DNA of 57,538 nucleotides from Chloroflexota bacterium (GCA_003171255.1 PMYK01000041.1:1-57538), one strand, 5' to 3'. Shown: positions 43,115 to 52,704, counted from the stretch's first letter. Notes: generated from the letters alone by a model not told the origin. Numbers and translations: made by a program.

Positions 43115-44431
43115 ATGTTCAGGCGACGCGAACGGCGCGACGAGTCGGAAGTCCCGGTTGACGCCCTCGAGGCAGAGATCGACGCGACGGCCGAAGAGCT
43201 CGAAGGCGATGGGCTCGACGAGAACGAGCTGGCGGACCAGCCCGAGGACATGACGGCAGACCTGGAGTCGCAGGCCGCCGACTACCTCGCCGACAACGAT
43301 GTTTGGATGTACGGCCCCAACGCCGAGGCCGTTCTTGAGATCCTCGACCGGCTAGAGGAGATGGTCCCGGACGAAGCGCGACCTCTCGCCGAAGCCTGGC
43401 TGGCGATCCCGAAGTCGGACCGCGAGCGCGCCCGGAAGGTCGCCCGCAGGATGGCCGAGGACAACGAGGAGATCGGCCGCCATCTCCAGCTCGTCCGTGA
43501 AGCCGTCGGCACATGGATGGCAGTCACGGGTCCGTACCCGGAGTTCGTCGCGACAGACCCGGACTGGGGCCGGAACTGCGCCCAGAGCGGCGAGGCGGCG
43601 CTCGATGCGGCTACCGCCGTGATCCTCGAGGGCAAGCTCGAGGAGAAGCACTACGAGGCGCTGCTCGAGCCGTGGTCGGAGACGATGGCGGAGCTCGACG
43701 CCGCAGCCGAGGCGGCGAAGATCGAAGGCGCGCCTGACGGCGAGCCCGACGCCGATGCGGACGACGGCGAGGACGAAGACGACGAGGCTGCCGAGGGCGA
43801 GTTCGGGCCCAACTCGCTCGAGGTCGCCGACTTTCTGAACCGCTTGTGGCTGCTGACGCCCGAGCAGGTCGGACGACTCGTAAGCGGCTGGCAGAGCGCC
43901 GAGCGCGATGACCTCAAGGCCGCGCACGAGAGACTCCGAGTCCTGGTCGCCGAGGACCCCGAGTGGCGCGACCAGGTTCGAAATGCCCAGAACAACCTCA
44001 CTCCATGGCTCAACGCCGGGCGCGTCCAGGAGACGTCCGGTTTCCTCGGTCAAACCGGGCAGGGCGAGTCTCGAAAGATGGCCGGCCCGGCTCTGGCCGA
44101 TGCCGTTGCCGCCCTCGTGCTGGGCGATCTGCTCGATCGTGGCGACGCGGAATTGCTGTACGGGGCGTGGTTCAATCTGATCGGCGCGCCGGCACTGCCG
44201 GCTCAAGGCGCGGAGGACCAAGCCGTGGCGAAACCCCCAAAGGCCGAGAAGCCCAAGAAGGCATTCGCGAAGACGGATGCGGCCGTCGGCAGACCGAAGC
44301 CAGGCTCCGTCAAGGCTGTCTCGGCGCCACCGGCGAAGCCGGCCACGCCGCCGACCGCGAAGGCCGCCCCCGCACGCAAGGCCCCCGCCACAGGCAAGGC
44401 CGGCAAGGCCGGCAAGGCCGCGAGGAAGTGA
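43115..44431 (+). CDS. Uncharacterised acidic protein with two 'GPN...PW' modules and a Lys/Ala/Pro-rich (H1-like) C-terminal tail
   Basis: Good SD (ggagga) before ATG; modules at 43301-43687 and 43796-44185; tail AKPPKAEKPKKAFAK...KAAPARKAPATGKAGKAGKAARK. Confidence 0.82.
   Translation: MFRRRERRDESEVPVDALEAEIDATAEELEGDGLDENELADQPEDMTADLESQAADYLADNDVWMYGPNAEAVLEILDRLEEMVPDEARPLAEAWLAIPKSDRERARKVARRMAEDNEEIGRHLQLVREAVGTWMAVTGPYPEFVATDPDWGRNCAQSGEAALDAATAVILEGKLEEKHYEALLEPWSETMAELDAAAEAAKIEGAPDGEPDADADDGEDEDDEAAEGEFGPNSLEVADFLNRLWLLTPEQVGRLVSGWQSAERDDLKAAHERLRVLVAEDPEWRDQVRNAQNNLTPWLNAGRVQETSGFLGQTGQGESRKMAGPALADAVAALVLGDLLDRGDAELLYGAWFNLIGAPALPAQGAEDQAVAKPPKAEKPKKAFAKTDAAVGRPKPGSVKAVSAPPAKPATPPTAKAAPARKAPATGKAGKAGKAARK
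44231..44428 (+). other. Basic low-complexity Lys/Ala/Pro tail-coding segment with ggcaaggcc 9-bp tandem units near the 3' end
   Basis: ggcaaggccggcaaggccggcaaggcc near 44393-44419; encoded GKAGKAGKA. Confidence 0.8.
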
Positions 44432-44437
44432 GCAATT

Positions 44438-44458
44438 GGCTCGGGCGGCGCCCGAGCC
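44438..44458 (+). other. Intergenic GC-rich hairpin between tandem paralogs (9-bp perfect stem)
   Basis: ggctcgggc-ggc-gcccgagcc, no following T-run; just upstream of the next SD (ggagg). Confidence 0.7.
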
Positions 44459-44468
44459 CGGAGGGTCG

Positions 44469-45638
44469 ATGTTCCACAGGAAGAAGCCCGACGCCGGCGA
44501 CGAACCCAATCGGCTCCGATATGAAGCGCAGCCAAACACCTTGAGTTGGGGCGCTGGCGACGCGGCCGAACCCGCCGAGCAGGACTTCGTGGCCACCGAC
44601 GACTTCGACGAGGACGAGGACGCGGACGCGGTCCAAGGAGACGATCCCGAGACTGCCGCCCGCAAGGCCGCGGAGCTGCAGGCCGAGCTCGAGCGCCAGG
44701 CGGAGGAGTTCGGGCTGACCGGCCTCGACACGGCCTCCATCTATGGCCCGAACGGCGAGGCGGTCGTGTCGCTGCTCGAGTCGCTGCCGACCATCGACTA
44801 CGACACCGCCGAGGCTATAGCGGACGCGTATGAGGCGATCCCGGGAGCGGAGCGCAAGATCGCCCAGGCTGAGGCTCGCCGGCAAGCCCGTGCCAGCGAC
44901 CTGGACGCCGAGGCTCAGACCGCCGAGCGGGCCGTCGCGGACTGGTTGGCTTCCCTGATCCTTTCGGACGACGATGAGGGACTATTCCGCATCGTCGCCG
45001 ATGCGGCCTCGGACGCCATAGACGCCCTCGTCCTGGAGGACGATCTGGCCGAAGTCGACTTCGCCACGCTATACGGCCCATGGTCGGATGTGATGGACAC
45101 CGAAGGCGACGATGACGCCGCTTCGGGCGACGGCTCAGTCGATCAGGCGGCCAGCCCGGCGGCCGACGCGGAAGACGAATCCGAGGCAGATGCGGAGGAC
45201 GAGGGCGAGTTCGGTCCGAATACCGCGCTGGTGGTCGACTTCCTGACCCGGCTCAGCGGCCTTGACTCAATTGGGACTGGGGAAGTCGTGGCCGCCTGGC
45301 GCGAACAACCGAAGGAAGAGCTGAAGGCGGCCCACCGGTCTCTGCAGGCCCTGGCCGACGAAGACCGAAAGTGGCGCGAGCAGCTGCGGCTTGCCCAGGA
45401 GGAGATCTTCGCCTGGATGGACCATCGGACGACCAAGCTGCTCGAACGCTTCTCCGCCACGAGCGACGCCCGTATCCGTGAGTCCGCCGGCCCCGCGGTC
45501 GCCGACGCAGTCGCCGCCCTGGTCATGGCCGACATGCTGGAGCCCGACGATGCCGAGACGCTCTACGCGCCCTGGGCGAAGACCGTCGGCCAGCCGGCCC
45601 TGCCCGAGTACGAGGACGAGGACGAAGGGGCCGACTGA
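44469..45638 (+). CDS. Uncharacterised acidic protein, paralog of the preceding gene, two 'GPN...PW' modules
   Basis: SD ggaggg before ATG; modules at 44733-45095 and 45204-45590, e.g. DEGEFGPNTALVVDFLTRLSG...ELKAAHRSLQALADEDRKWREQLRLAQEEIFAWM...ADAVAALVMADMLEPDDAETLYAPW. Confidence 0.82.
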   Translation: MFHRKKPDAGDEPNRLRYEAQPNTLSWGAGDAAEPAEQDFVATDDFDEDEDADAVQGDDPETAARKAAELQAELERQAEEFGLTGLDTASIYGPNGEAVVSLLESLPTIDYDTAEAIADAYEAIPGAERKIAQAEARRQARASDLDAEAQTAERAVADWLASLILSDDDEGLFRIVADAASDAIDALVLEDDLAEVDFATLYGPWSDVMDTEGDDDAASGDGSVDQAASPAADAEDESEADAEDEGEFGPNTALVVDFLTRLSGLDSIGTGEVVAAWREQPKEELKAAHRSLQALADEDRKWREQLRLAQEEIFAWMDHRTTKLLERFSATSDARIRESAGPAVADAVAALVMADMLEPDDAETLYAPWAKTVGQPALPEYEDEDEGAD

Positions 45639-45700
45639 CCGCACGGCCACGATCGCCGGCGAGCACCTCGGCGCGTCCTCTAGACGGTAAACTCGCGTCC

Positions 45701-46306
45701 ATGAAGCAATCGATCGTCACCCTGGACATGGAAGGCGTGCTGACGCCGGAAATCTGGATTGCCGTGTCCGAAAAGACGGGCATTCCGGAACTGCGCCGCA
45801 CCACGCGCGATGAGCCCGACTACGACAGACTCATGCGCGGGCGCCTGGCCATCCTGGACCAGCATGGATTGAAGCTGTCGGACATTCAGAATGTCATCGG
45901 CACGCTGCATCCACTGCCCGGCGCCAGGGAGTTCCTGGATGAGCTGCGGTCATTCGTGCAGGTCGTGATCCTGTCAGACACATTCGAGCAGTTCGCCGCT
46001 CCCCTGCTCCGCCAGCTCAACTTCCCGACCCTGCTGTGTCACCAGCTGGTCGTCGAGAATGACCACATCGTGGATTACCAGCTGCGCATCCGGGAGCAGA
46101 AGCGCGAGGCCGTGGCCGCGTTCAAGCGCATGAACTACAACGTCATCGCCGGGGGCGATTCGTTCAACGACACGGCCATGCTCGGCGAGGCTCACCGGGG
46201 CATCCTGTTCCATGCGCCGGAGAACGTGAAACAGCAATTCCCCCAGTTCCCGGCCGTCGAAACCTACGCCGACTTGATGGGTCTGATCAAGCAAGCGATG
46301 GCGTAG
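45701..46306 (+). CDS. thrH: ThrH: phosphoserine phosphatase/homoserine phosphotransferase
   Basis: MKQSIVTLDMEGVLTPEIWIAVSEKTGIPELRRTTRDEPDYDRLMRGRLAILDQHGL; VVILSDTFEQFAAPLLRQLNFPTLLCH; MNYNVIAGGDSFNDTAMLGEAHRGILFHAPENV. Confidence 0.92.
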   Translation: MKQSIVTLDMEGVLTPEIWIAVSEKTGIPELRRTTRDEPDYDRLMRGRLAILDQHGLKLSDIQNVIGTLHPLPGAREFLDELRSFVQVVILSDTFEQFAAPLLRQLNFPTLLCHQLVVENDHIVDYQLRIREQKREAVAAFKRMNYNVIAGGDSFNDTAMLGEAHRGILFHAPENVKQQFPQFPAVETYADLMGLIKQAMA

Positions 46307-46627
46307 AGGGCTGGGGCGGGACCCGGCGACGAGCCGCGCCGAGAGCCGAGTAGAGGGATCGAACCGGCCGCACACCTCACGCCTAGCCGCCGGGTGGCTG
46401 CCATCGAAGTCCGATGTCGGAATCGGCGCGTCCGAGCGCTCCAGGGACACAAGAGAGCCCCTTCCCACGATCACGCTACCGAGTCCGGTGCCGCAGGGCC
46501 CCGCGAGTCGGCCTCGCATCGGCCCGCAGCCATACATTGCAGTCGCGATGGGAATATCTGTGATGTCGTGGATAGGCCCGGCCGGGCGGCGTGGTTCGCG
46601 ACCCGGCGAGGAGCAGAGGAGCCTCCT

Positions 46628-47731
46628 CTACCAGCCGAGAGCCCGCATCACGCCGGCGGTCGTCGGCGCCGCATCGATGATCGCGCCTACGCCACCGGCT
46701 GTCCGCTCGGCCGTCTCCGGATCCTTAAGGCCGTGGCCGGTCAGGACGCAGACAACCGTGGCGTCGCGATCGATTCGACCCTCCCGCGCGAGCTTGCAGA
46801 CACCCGCGACGCTCGCGGCGGAAGCAGGCTCGCAGAAGATGCCCTGACTCATCGCCAGGTCCCGATACGCGGCCACGATCTCGTCGTCGGTGACCGCCTC
46901 GATGAGACCACCGGACTCGTCGCGCGCGGCCTCCGCCCGCTTCCAGCTGGCGGGGTTGCCGATGCGGATGGCGGTGGCGATCGTCTCCGGGTGCTCGATC
47001 GGGTGGCCCAGCACGATCGGCGCCGAGCCGGCCGCCTGGAAGCCGTACATCTTCGGCTTGACCGAGATTCGGCCCGCGGCCTGGTAGCGGTTGAAGCCCG
47101 CCCAGTAGGCCGTGATATTGCCGGCGTTGCCGACGGGGATGGCCAGAATGTCGGGCGCCCGACCCAGGTCGTCGCAGACCTCGTAGGCCGCCGTGGTCTG
47201 GCCCTCGATTCGGTTCGGATTGAGATGGTTCACGAGCGTGACCGGATGCTCCTTCTGCTCGGCCATCTCGCGCACGACGGTCAGCGCCTCGTCGAAGTTG
47301 CCGTCGACGGCGATGATCTTCGCACCAGCCGCGAGAGCCTGAATCAGCTTGCCAAGAGCGATCTTGCCTTTGGGCAGGACGACGATCACTTCCAGCCCCG
47401 CGGCGGCGCCATAGGCCGCGGCCGAGGCCGAGGTGTTGCCGGTGGAGGCGCAGATGACCGCCTTGCAGCCCTCCTCGACGGCCTTGGAGATAGCCATGAC
47501 CATGCCCCGGTCCTTGAAGGAGCCTGTCGGGTTCATGCCCTCGTACTTCACGTACAGGTTGGGCACGCCGATCCGTTTGGCGATGTGGTCGATGCGGATC
47601 AGCGGCGTGAAGCCTTCGCCCAGGCTGATGATCGGCGTCGCGGCGGTGATGGGCAGGAACTCGCGGTAGCGCTCGACCAGGCGCGGGCGGGCGGCGGATG
47701 GAGCGGCGGCGCGAACGGACGATTCAGACAC
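46628..47731 (-). CDS. thrC: Threonine synthase
   Basis: [91 protein letters not shown]. Confidence 0.94.
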   Translation of the reverse strand: MSESSVRAAAPSAARPRLVERYREFLPITAATPIISLGEGFTPLIRIDHIAKRIGVPNLYVKYEGMNPTGSFKDRGMVMAISKAVEEGCKAVICASTGNTSASAAAYGAAAGLEVIVVLPKGKIALGKLIQALAAGAKIIAVDGNFDEALTVVREMAEQKEHPVTLVNHLNPNRIEGQTTAAYEVCDDLGRAPDILAIPVGNAGNITAYWAGFNRYQAAGRISVKPKMYGFQAAGSAPIVLGHPIEHPETIATAIRIGNPASWKRAEAARDESGGLIEAVTDDEIVAAYRDLAMSQGIFCEPASAASVAGVCKLAREGRIDRDATVVCVLTGHGLKDPETAERTAGGVGAIIDAAPTTAGVMRALGW

Positions 47732-47746
47732 TTCGATCGACTCCGG

Positions 47747-49069
47747 CTACGAGGTCAGGATCGGGTAGATGGGCACGTCGCGGTCGGGCGCGATGAGCGA
47801 CTCGATCGCCTCGCGAACTTCGGCCAGCGGAACCGGTCGCGTCCGGATGGCCACCCAGGCGCGGCTCCGATGGCGCGGCACGCTGCTCGGCGGAGGCCCA
47901 GCAATCTCTTCGGCGAGACGGCCGGGGACCTCCTCAGGTAGAACGCCCGGCAGGCAGACATACCAGGGCCGCCGGACGGTGTCGCGATCGTCGGCCAGGG
48001 TTACGAGCTGAGGCGCCGCCGGTGGCAGGTCCGCCCAGGTGCTCAGGCCGCTACGAACGACCTCGAGCAGGTCCGCCAGGACGGCGCTGCTGGTCGCCGC
48101 GCCGCCGGCGCCGGGTCCCTCGAACGAGACTCGGCCGACCGGATCGGCGTCCACCTCGAGCCGATTCAGCACGCCGTCGGTCCGGCCCAATGGCGTCGCC
48201 ACTGGGACCGCGGAAGTCATGACCGATCCGGCCAGACCAAAGGCGGGCTCGGCCGTGCCGGGTGCGCTGACGGTGGCCACTAGCCTGATGGCGAGCCCCA
48301 GTGCAACGGCGCCGGCGATGTCGTTGGCCGATACGCCGGTGATGCCCGGTTTGCCGTTACCCCGCAGCGAAGGCGGGCTGGCAATGATGGAGTCGACTCG
48401 CGGCCAGGCGCCAAACGCCAGGCGGGTCAGAACGGCGAGCTTATTGGCAGCATCGTGGCCTTCGACGTCTGCACTGGGATCGCGCTCGACGTAACCCTGG
48501 GCCTGGGCCGCAGCGAGCACTTCTTCGTAGCTGCGCTTGGCTTGCATCATCTCGGTCAGGATGAAGTTGGTGCTGCCGTTGACGATGCCCCGGACTCGCC
48601 GGATCTGGTTGGCCGCGAGGTCACGGGCGATCGGATCGAGGACGGGAGTTCCGCCGCAGACGGCCGCTTCGTAGCGGAGCGCCGCGCCGGCGGCGCGTGC
48701 GATTGCCTCCAGCTCCAGGCCGTGATGGGCCAGCACGTGCTTGTTCGCGGTCACCACCGGCTTGCCGGCACCTAGCGCCTCGGCGATCAGCGAGCGCGCC
48801 GGCTCGTCGCCGCCCAGTAGCTCGACCACTACGTCGACATCCGCACGGCGCGCCACCTCGAAGGCGTCGGGGGCCATCAGCTCGCGGGGCATGCCGTGAT
48901 CGACGGCGCCCTGAACGTTCATGTCAGCGATGGCGACGAGTTCCAGCATCCGGCCTCGGGCCGGGCCGATCTGGCGATCGGGATTGCGAAGGAAGCCGCG
49001 GGCCACCTCCGCGCCAACGGTGCCCGCACCGAGGATCGCGACGCGGACTGGTCGTTTCTCGGTGGTCAT
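47747..49069 (-). CDS. hom: Homoserine dehydrogenase
   Basis: VRVAILGAGTVGAEVARGFL; VVELLGGDEPARSLIAEALGAGKPVVTANKHVLAHHG; GIVNGSTNFILTEM; DVEGHDAANKLAVLTRLAFG. Confidence 0.94.
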   Translation of the reverse strand: MTTEKRPVRVAILGAGTVGAEVARGFLRNPDRQIGPARGRMLELVAIADMNVQGAVDHGMPRELMAPDAFEVARRADVDVVVELLGGDEPARSLIAEALGAGKPVVTANKHVLAHHGLELEAIARAAGAALRYEAAVCGGTPVLDPIARDLAANQIRRVRGIVNGSTNFILTEMMQAKRSYEEVLAAAQAQGYVERDPSADVEGHDAANKLAVLTRLAFGAWPRVDSIIASPPSLRGNGKPGITGVSANDIAGAVALGLAIRLVATVSAPGTAEPAFGLAGSVMTSAVPVATPLGRTDGVLNRLEVDADPVGRVSFEGPGAGGAATSSAVLADLLEVVRSGLSTWADLPPAAPQLVTLADDRDTVRRPWYVCLPGVLPEEVPGRLAEEIAGPPPSSVPRHRSRAWVAIRTRPVPLAEVREAIESLIAPDRDVPIYPILTS

Positions 49070-49272
49070 GGGCGGGCCGGACTGGGGCCAGCGGAGCCGA
49101 GTTGGCTACGCAGCCGACTGTGACGGACGTGGATTGCGTCGTTCGGGAATGGTACCCGAGGCGCCTGAGGCCGTGCCGGATCCCGCGTCGGTCGGTAGAC
49201 CGCCTCTCCTCGACGACGATCGTCGGCACGCCGGGCTGCTGTAGACTGCGTCGGAAATTCAAGCGGGGCCAA

Positions 49273-50190
49273 GTGTTCGAAGTCATCGCAAATCTCTGCG
49301 GACGCACGCCGGCACCTACCGTCACCGGGGCGCCTGTGGGTCGCCGTGGGATCCTGACAGTCCACCAGTACCGCCTCCTCACATTCACCTTCTGGGCGCT
49401 GGGGATAGCCGCGGCCGCCTACTTCTGGTACTACCTGACCATACAACTGGGCGGGTCGACGCCAGTAGATGCCACGTTCTACTGGCACGCCAACTCGAGC
49501 AACCTGTACCCGAACGCCGCTCTCGGCCAAGGAAACGGCTATGTCTACACGCCGGCTTTCGAGTTCCTCGCGGCGCCCTGGCGAGTGCTGCCGTTCCTCA
49601 CCTTCGTGGCGATCTATCGCGCACTCCTGCTCGCGATCCTGATCTGGCTGGCCGGGCCGCTGACCCTACCGGTCCTGCTGACTTTCCCGGTCGCGTCCGA
49701 AATAACCTGCGGCAACATCCAGCTGGTCCTGGCCGCCGCCATCGTGCTCGGAAGACGCTGGCCGGCGGCATGGTCGATCGTGCTCCTGAGCAAGGTAACC
49801 CCGGGCATCGCCCTGCTCTACTACGTTCTTCGACGGGAGTGGCGCTACGTGGCGATTGCCGGTGCCGCAACGGCGGCCGTGCTGCTGGTGTCGCTCATCC
49901 TTTTCTGGGGACAGTGGCCCGACTACATCCGCTTGATGTCGAAACCGGCCCCCGCGGACGGCCCGCTGTATCTGAGCTTCTGGCAACGCGCGCCTTTCGC
50001 CCTCGCAATCATCGTGGTGGGAGCGTGGCGCGGCTGGTGGTGGACGGTGGTTGTCGCGGCGTTCGTGGCGCTACCGGGCTGGTATTACATCAGCCCGTCG
50101 CTGTTGGTCGGTGCACTGCCTTACGTTCGGGAGCATGCCGGACGGGTTCTGCTCGCTCGGCAGGCTCCGGCTGAGGCCGCTGCCGGCTAG
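49273..50190 (+). CDS. Multi-pass membrane protein, GT87/DUF2029-like
   Basis: YVYTPAFEFLAAPWRVLPFLTFVAIYR...GNIQLVLAAAIVLGRRWPAAWSIVLLSKVTPGIALLYYVLRREWR; GTG start in frame at 49273, upstream part of the ORF overlaps hom antisense. Confidence 0.72.
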   Translation: MFEVIANLCGRTPAPTVTGAPVGRRGILTVHQYRLLTFTFWALGIAAAAYFWYYLTIQLGGSTPVDATFYWHANSSNLYPNAALGQGNGYVYTPAFEFLAAPWRVLPFLTFVAIYRALLLAILIWLAGPLTLPVLLTFPVASEITCGNIQLVLAAAIVLGRRWPAAWSIVLLSKVTPGIALLYYVLRREWRYVAIAGAATAAVLLVSLILFWGQWPDYIRLMSKPAPADGPLYLSFWQRAPFALAIIVVGAWRGWWWTVVVAAFVALPGWYYISPSLLVGALPYVREHAGRVLLARQAPAEAAAG

Positions 50191-50229
50191 GCTTCGGGCC
50201 AACTTCGCGTCCGCTACACTCGGCGCACC

Positions 50230-51249
50230 ATGACTGACGCCGCCGCTACGCCCAAGCCTCGCCCGTCAAGCCTGCCCGTCAAGCCGCGCATCTACAGCGG
50301 CATCCAGCCCACCGGCCAGCCTCACCTGGGCAACGACCTGGGCGCGATCCGCAATTACGTGGCTTTGCAGGATCGCTATGAGGCGATCTACTGCATCGTC
50401 GACTACCACGCCCTGACACACGTCCACGATCCGGAGGTGCTGCGCCGCCAGACCCTCGAGATGGCGGCCGCCCTAATCGCCCTGGGCCTGGACCCGAAAC
50501 GATGCACCGTCTTCGTCCAGTCGCATCGGCCGGAGGTCACCGAGCTGTGCTGGCTCTTCAACACCGTGACGCCGGTCGGCTGGCTGCAGCGCACTCCGAC
50601 CTACAAGGAGAAGCGCGCGAACCAGCCCGAGGACGTCAACCACGGCCTGCTGACATACCCGGTCCTCCAGGCCGCCGACATCGCTCTGCCGAAGGCGTCG
50701 CTCGTTCCGATCGGCAAGGATCAGGCCCCGCACCTGGAACTCACCCGCGAGATCGTGCGCGCCTTCAACGCCCGCTACGGCGAGACCTTCCCCGAGCCAA
50801 AGGCGGTCTACACCGAGGCGCCCGTCGTCCTCGGCACCGACGGCGTCAAGAAGATGAGCAAGTCGATCGGCAACACGATCGAGGTCCTGGCCGAGCCCGA
50901 CATGATCCGCAAGCAGGTCATGTCGATGATGACCGACACGCAGCGGATCCTTCGCACCGACCCCGGGCGGCCCCAGGTCTGCAACGTCTGCCAGTTGCAC
51001 CGCCACTTCGGTGACGATTACGAGGAGATCTGGGAGGGCGAGCGCACCGCCCGGACGGGCTGCGTCGACACCAAGAAGCTGCTGGCCCAGCGGATCATCG
51101 ACCACTACGCGCCCGCCAGGGAAACCTACCGCGAGCTCATGGCCGACCCGGTCCGGCTCCGTCGCATCCTCGACGAAGGCGCCGAACGAATCCGACCGAT
51201 CGCCGAAGCCACTATGGTCGAGGTCCGCGAGCGGATGGGGCTGCGCTAG
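50230..51249 (+). CDS. trpS: Tryptophan--tRNA ligase
   Basis: RIYSGIQPTGQPHLGNDLGAIRNYVALQ (HIGH-like); GTDGVKKMSKSIGNTIEV (KMSKS). Confidence 0.95.
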   Translation: MTDAAATPKPRPSSLPVKPRIYSGIQPTGQPHLGNDLGAIRNYVALQDRYEAIYCIVDYHALTHVHDPEVLRRQTLEMAAALIALGLDPKRCTVFVQSHRPEVTELCWLFNTVTPVGWLQRTPTYKEKRANQPEDVNHGLLTYPVLQAADIALPKASLVPIGKDQAPHLELTREIVRAFNARYGETFPEPKAVYTEAPVVLGTDGVKKMSKSIGNTIEVLAEPDMIRKQVMSMMTDTQRILRTDPGRPQVCNVCQLHRHFGDDYEEIWEGERTARTGCVDTKKLLAQRIIDHYAPARETYRELMADPVRLRRILDEGAERIRPIAEATMVEVRERMGLR

Positions 51250-51300
51250 TCGAGCGGCGTACCATCTGCTCCTAAGCCAGTCGCTCGAGGACAGGGGACG

Positions 51301-52704
51301 ATGACGGATCAATCGGCGACCAACGCGCTTCTGACACCCCGCCTTCAGCGTTGGTTGACGGCGTTGGTGATCCTGGGAACCGTCGCGGTCGGCTTCATTG
51401 TCATCGGCTTTGTCACGAATCTGGTCGCGTTCTTCAGCGACGTGATCATGGTCTTCTTCCTGGCGTGGCTGCTCGCTTTCATCCTTAGCCCGCTGGCAAG
51501 CGCCCTCGTCCACCTTTTTCCGGGTCTGCCGCGGGCCATCGCCGTCATCGTTGTCTACGCCCTGCTGATCGTCGGGTTGATAGTCGCCATCCTGCTCGTG
51601 GCCCAGCAGCTCTACTCGTCGATCAACAACCTCGTCAATAACTGGCCTTCCGATCAGCGCTTGCGAGAGATTCTCCAGCCCTGGCAGGACCGCCTGAACT
51701 CGGTTGGCGGCAGCCAGATCAGCCTCCACGACCAGGTCAACCAGCTGCTGGCCACCATCAAGAACGGCGCGGGTCAGCTGGCCAAACCGCTGGGCGACAT
51801 CGCCGTCGCCAGCATTGGCATGTTCGGCAACCTGCTCTTTGTCTTCTTCCTGTCGCTATATATGGCGGTCGACCGAGATCGGATCGTCAGCTTCCTCTTC
51901 CGGATCGTCCCGCCCTCGTACAACGAGGAAGCCAGGCTGCTCGAGCACAGTGTGGCCCGCTCCTTCGGTGGCTTCCTCCGTGGCCAGGCGCTCTCAGGCC
52001 TGATGTACGGCCTGGTGTCGATGTTCGCGAGTCTCCTGCTCGGGCTTCCGTATATGCCGGTCACGGCCGCATCGTCGGGCATCCTGCAGGCCATCCCATT
52101 CTTCGGACCGTTCATCTCGTGGGTCCCGCCGGTGCTGGTGGCCATCTTCTTCAAGCCGGACGTAGCGCTCCCGGCCATGATCATCATGGTCGTCGGGTGG
52201 TTCGTGTTGATGAACATCATCCAGCCGCGTCTCATGGCCGAGGCCGTCGGCCTCCACCCTGTCGCAGTCCTGGGCTCGGTCATGATCGGCTCCAAGCTGG
52301 CAGGCATCCCCGGCGCCATCTTCGGCATCCCGGTCGCGGCAGTCATCGCCTCGTTCTTTTTCTACTACCTGGGTCGGAACCGAGACGCCGACCCGGTGGC
52401 GGTCCGAGCCGCTCGCCGCGTTGAGCAACGCGAAGGTCGGCCGATCCGAGTCCCACGTCTACCCCAGGCAGGCCAGGACCAGGAAGTGGAGACGACCGTC
52501 GCTTCCGGGGGGCAGCCGAACCTCGAGCGGCGGCGCCGAGCGGGTCGGAGTGCCGATCAGGCGCGCGTCACCGATCAGGCGCGGGCGACCGATCAAGCCC
52601 GCATCACCGATCAAGCTCGCATGACCGCTGATTCCATGCCCCCCACTCCGGTCGTCGATCCCCTCCTGCCGATCCAGGATGCCGAGGCTCCCTCGGCCGA
52701 TTAG
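51301..52704 (+). CDS. AI-2E family transporter with polar repetitive C-terminal tail
   Basis: Multi-pass N-terminus; VVFFLSLYMAVDRDRI-like segment, GLMYGLVSMFASLLLGLPYMPVTAASSGILQAIPFFGPFISWVPPVLVA; NIIQPRLMAEAVGLHPVAVL. Confidence 0.9.
   Translation: MTDQSATNALLTPRLQRWLTALVILGTVAVGFIVIGFVTNLVAFFSDVIMVFFLAWLLAFILSPLASALVHLFPGLPRAIAVIVVYALLIVGLIVAILLVAQQLYSSINNLVNNWPSDQRLREILQPWQDRLNSVGGSQISLHDQVNQLLATIKNGAGQLAKPLGDIAVASIGMFGNLLFVFFLSLYMAVDRDRIVSFLFRIVPPSYNEEARLLEHSVARSFGGFLRGQALSGLMYGLVSMFASLLLGLPYMPVTAASSGILQAIPFFGPFISWVPPVLVAIFFKPDVALPAMIIMVVGWFVLMNIIQPRLMAEAVGLHPVAVLGSVMIGSKLAGIPGAIFGIPVAAVIASFFFYYLGRNRDADPVAVRAARRVEQREGRPIRVPRLPQAGQDQEVETTVASGGQPNLERRRRAGRSADQARVTDQARATDQARITDQARMTADSMPPTPVVDPLLPIQDAEAPSAD
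52555..52626 (+). repeat. In-frame 18-bp tandem repeat, 4 copies, encoding DQAR[VAIM]T
   Basis: gatcaggcgcgcgtcacc / gatcaggcgcgggcgacc / gatcaagcccgcatcacc / gatcaagctcgcatgacc. Confidence 0.9.

Noticed and set aside
43352-44740. 462-aa minus-strand ORF opposite the acidic paralogs
   Set aside because: The plus-strand genes have good SDs and conserved repeated modules; the minus ORF is Ser/Arg/Leu-rich shadow.
46394-47941. 515-aa plus-strand ORF
   Set aside because: Antisense to thrC and the end of hom; no recognisable motifs.
50473-51729. 418-aa minus ORF
   Set aside because: Antisense to trpS, which has HIGH-like and KMSKS motifs.
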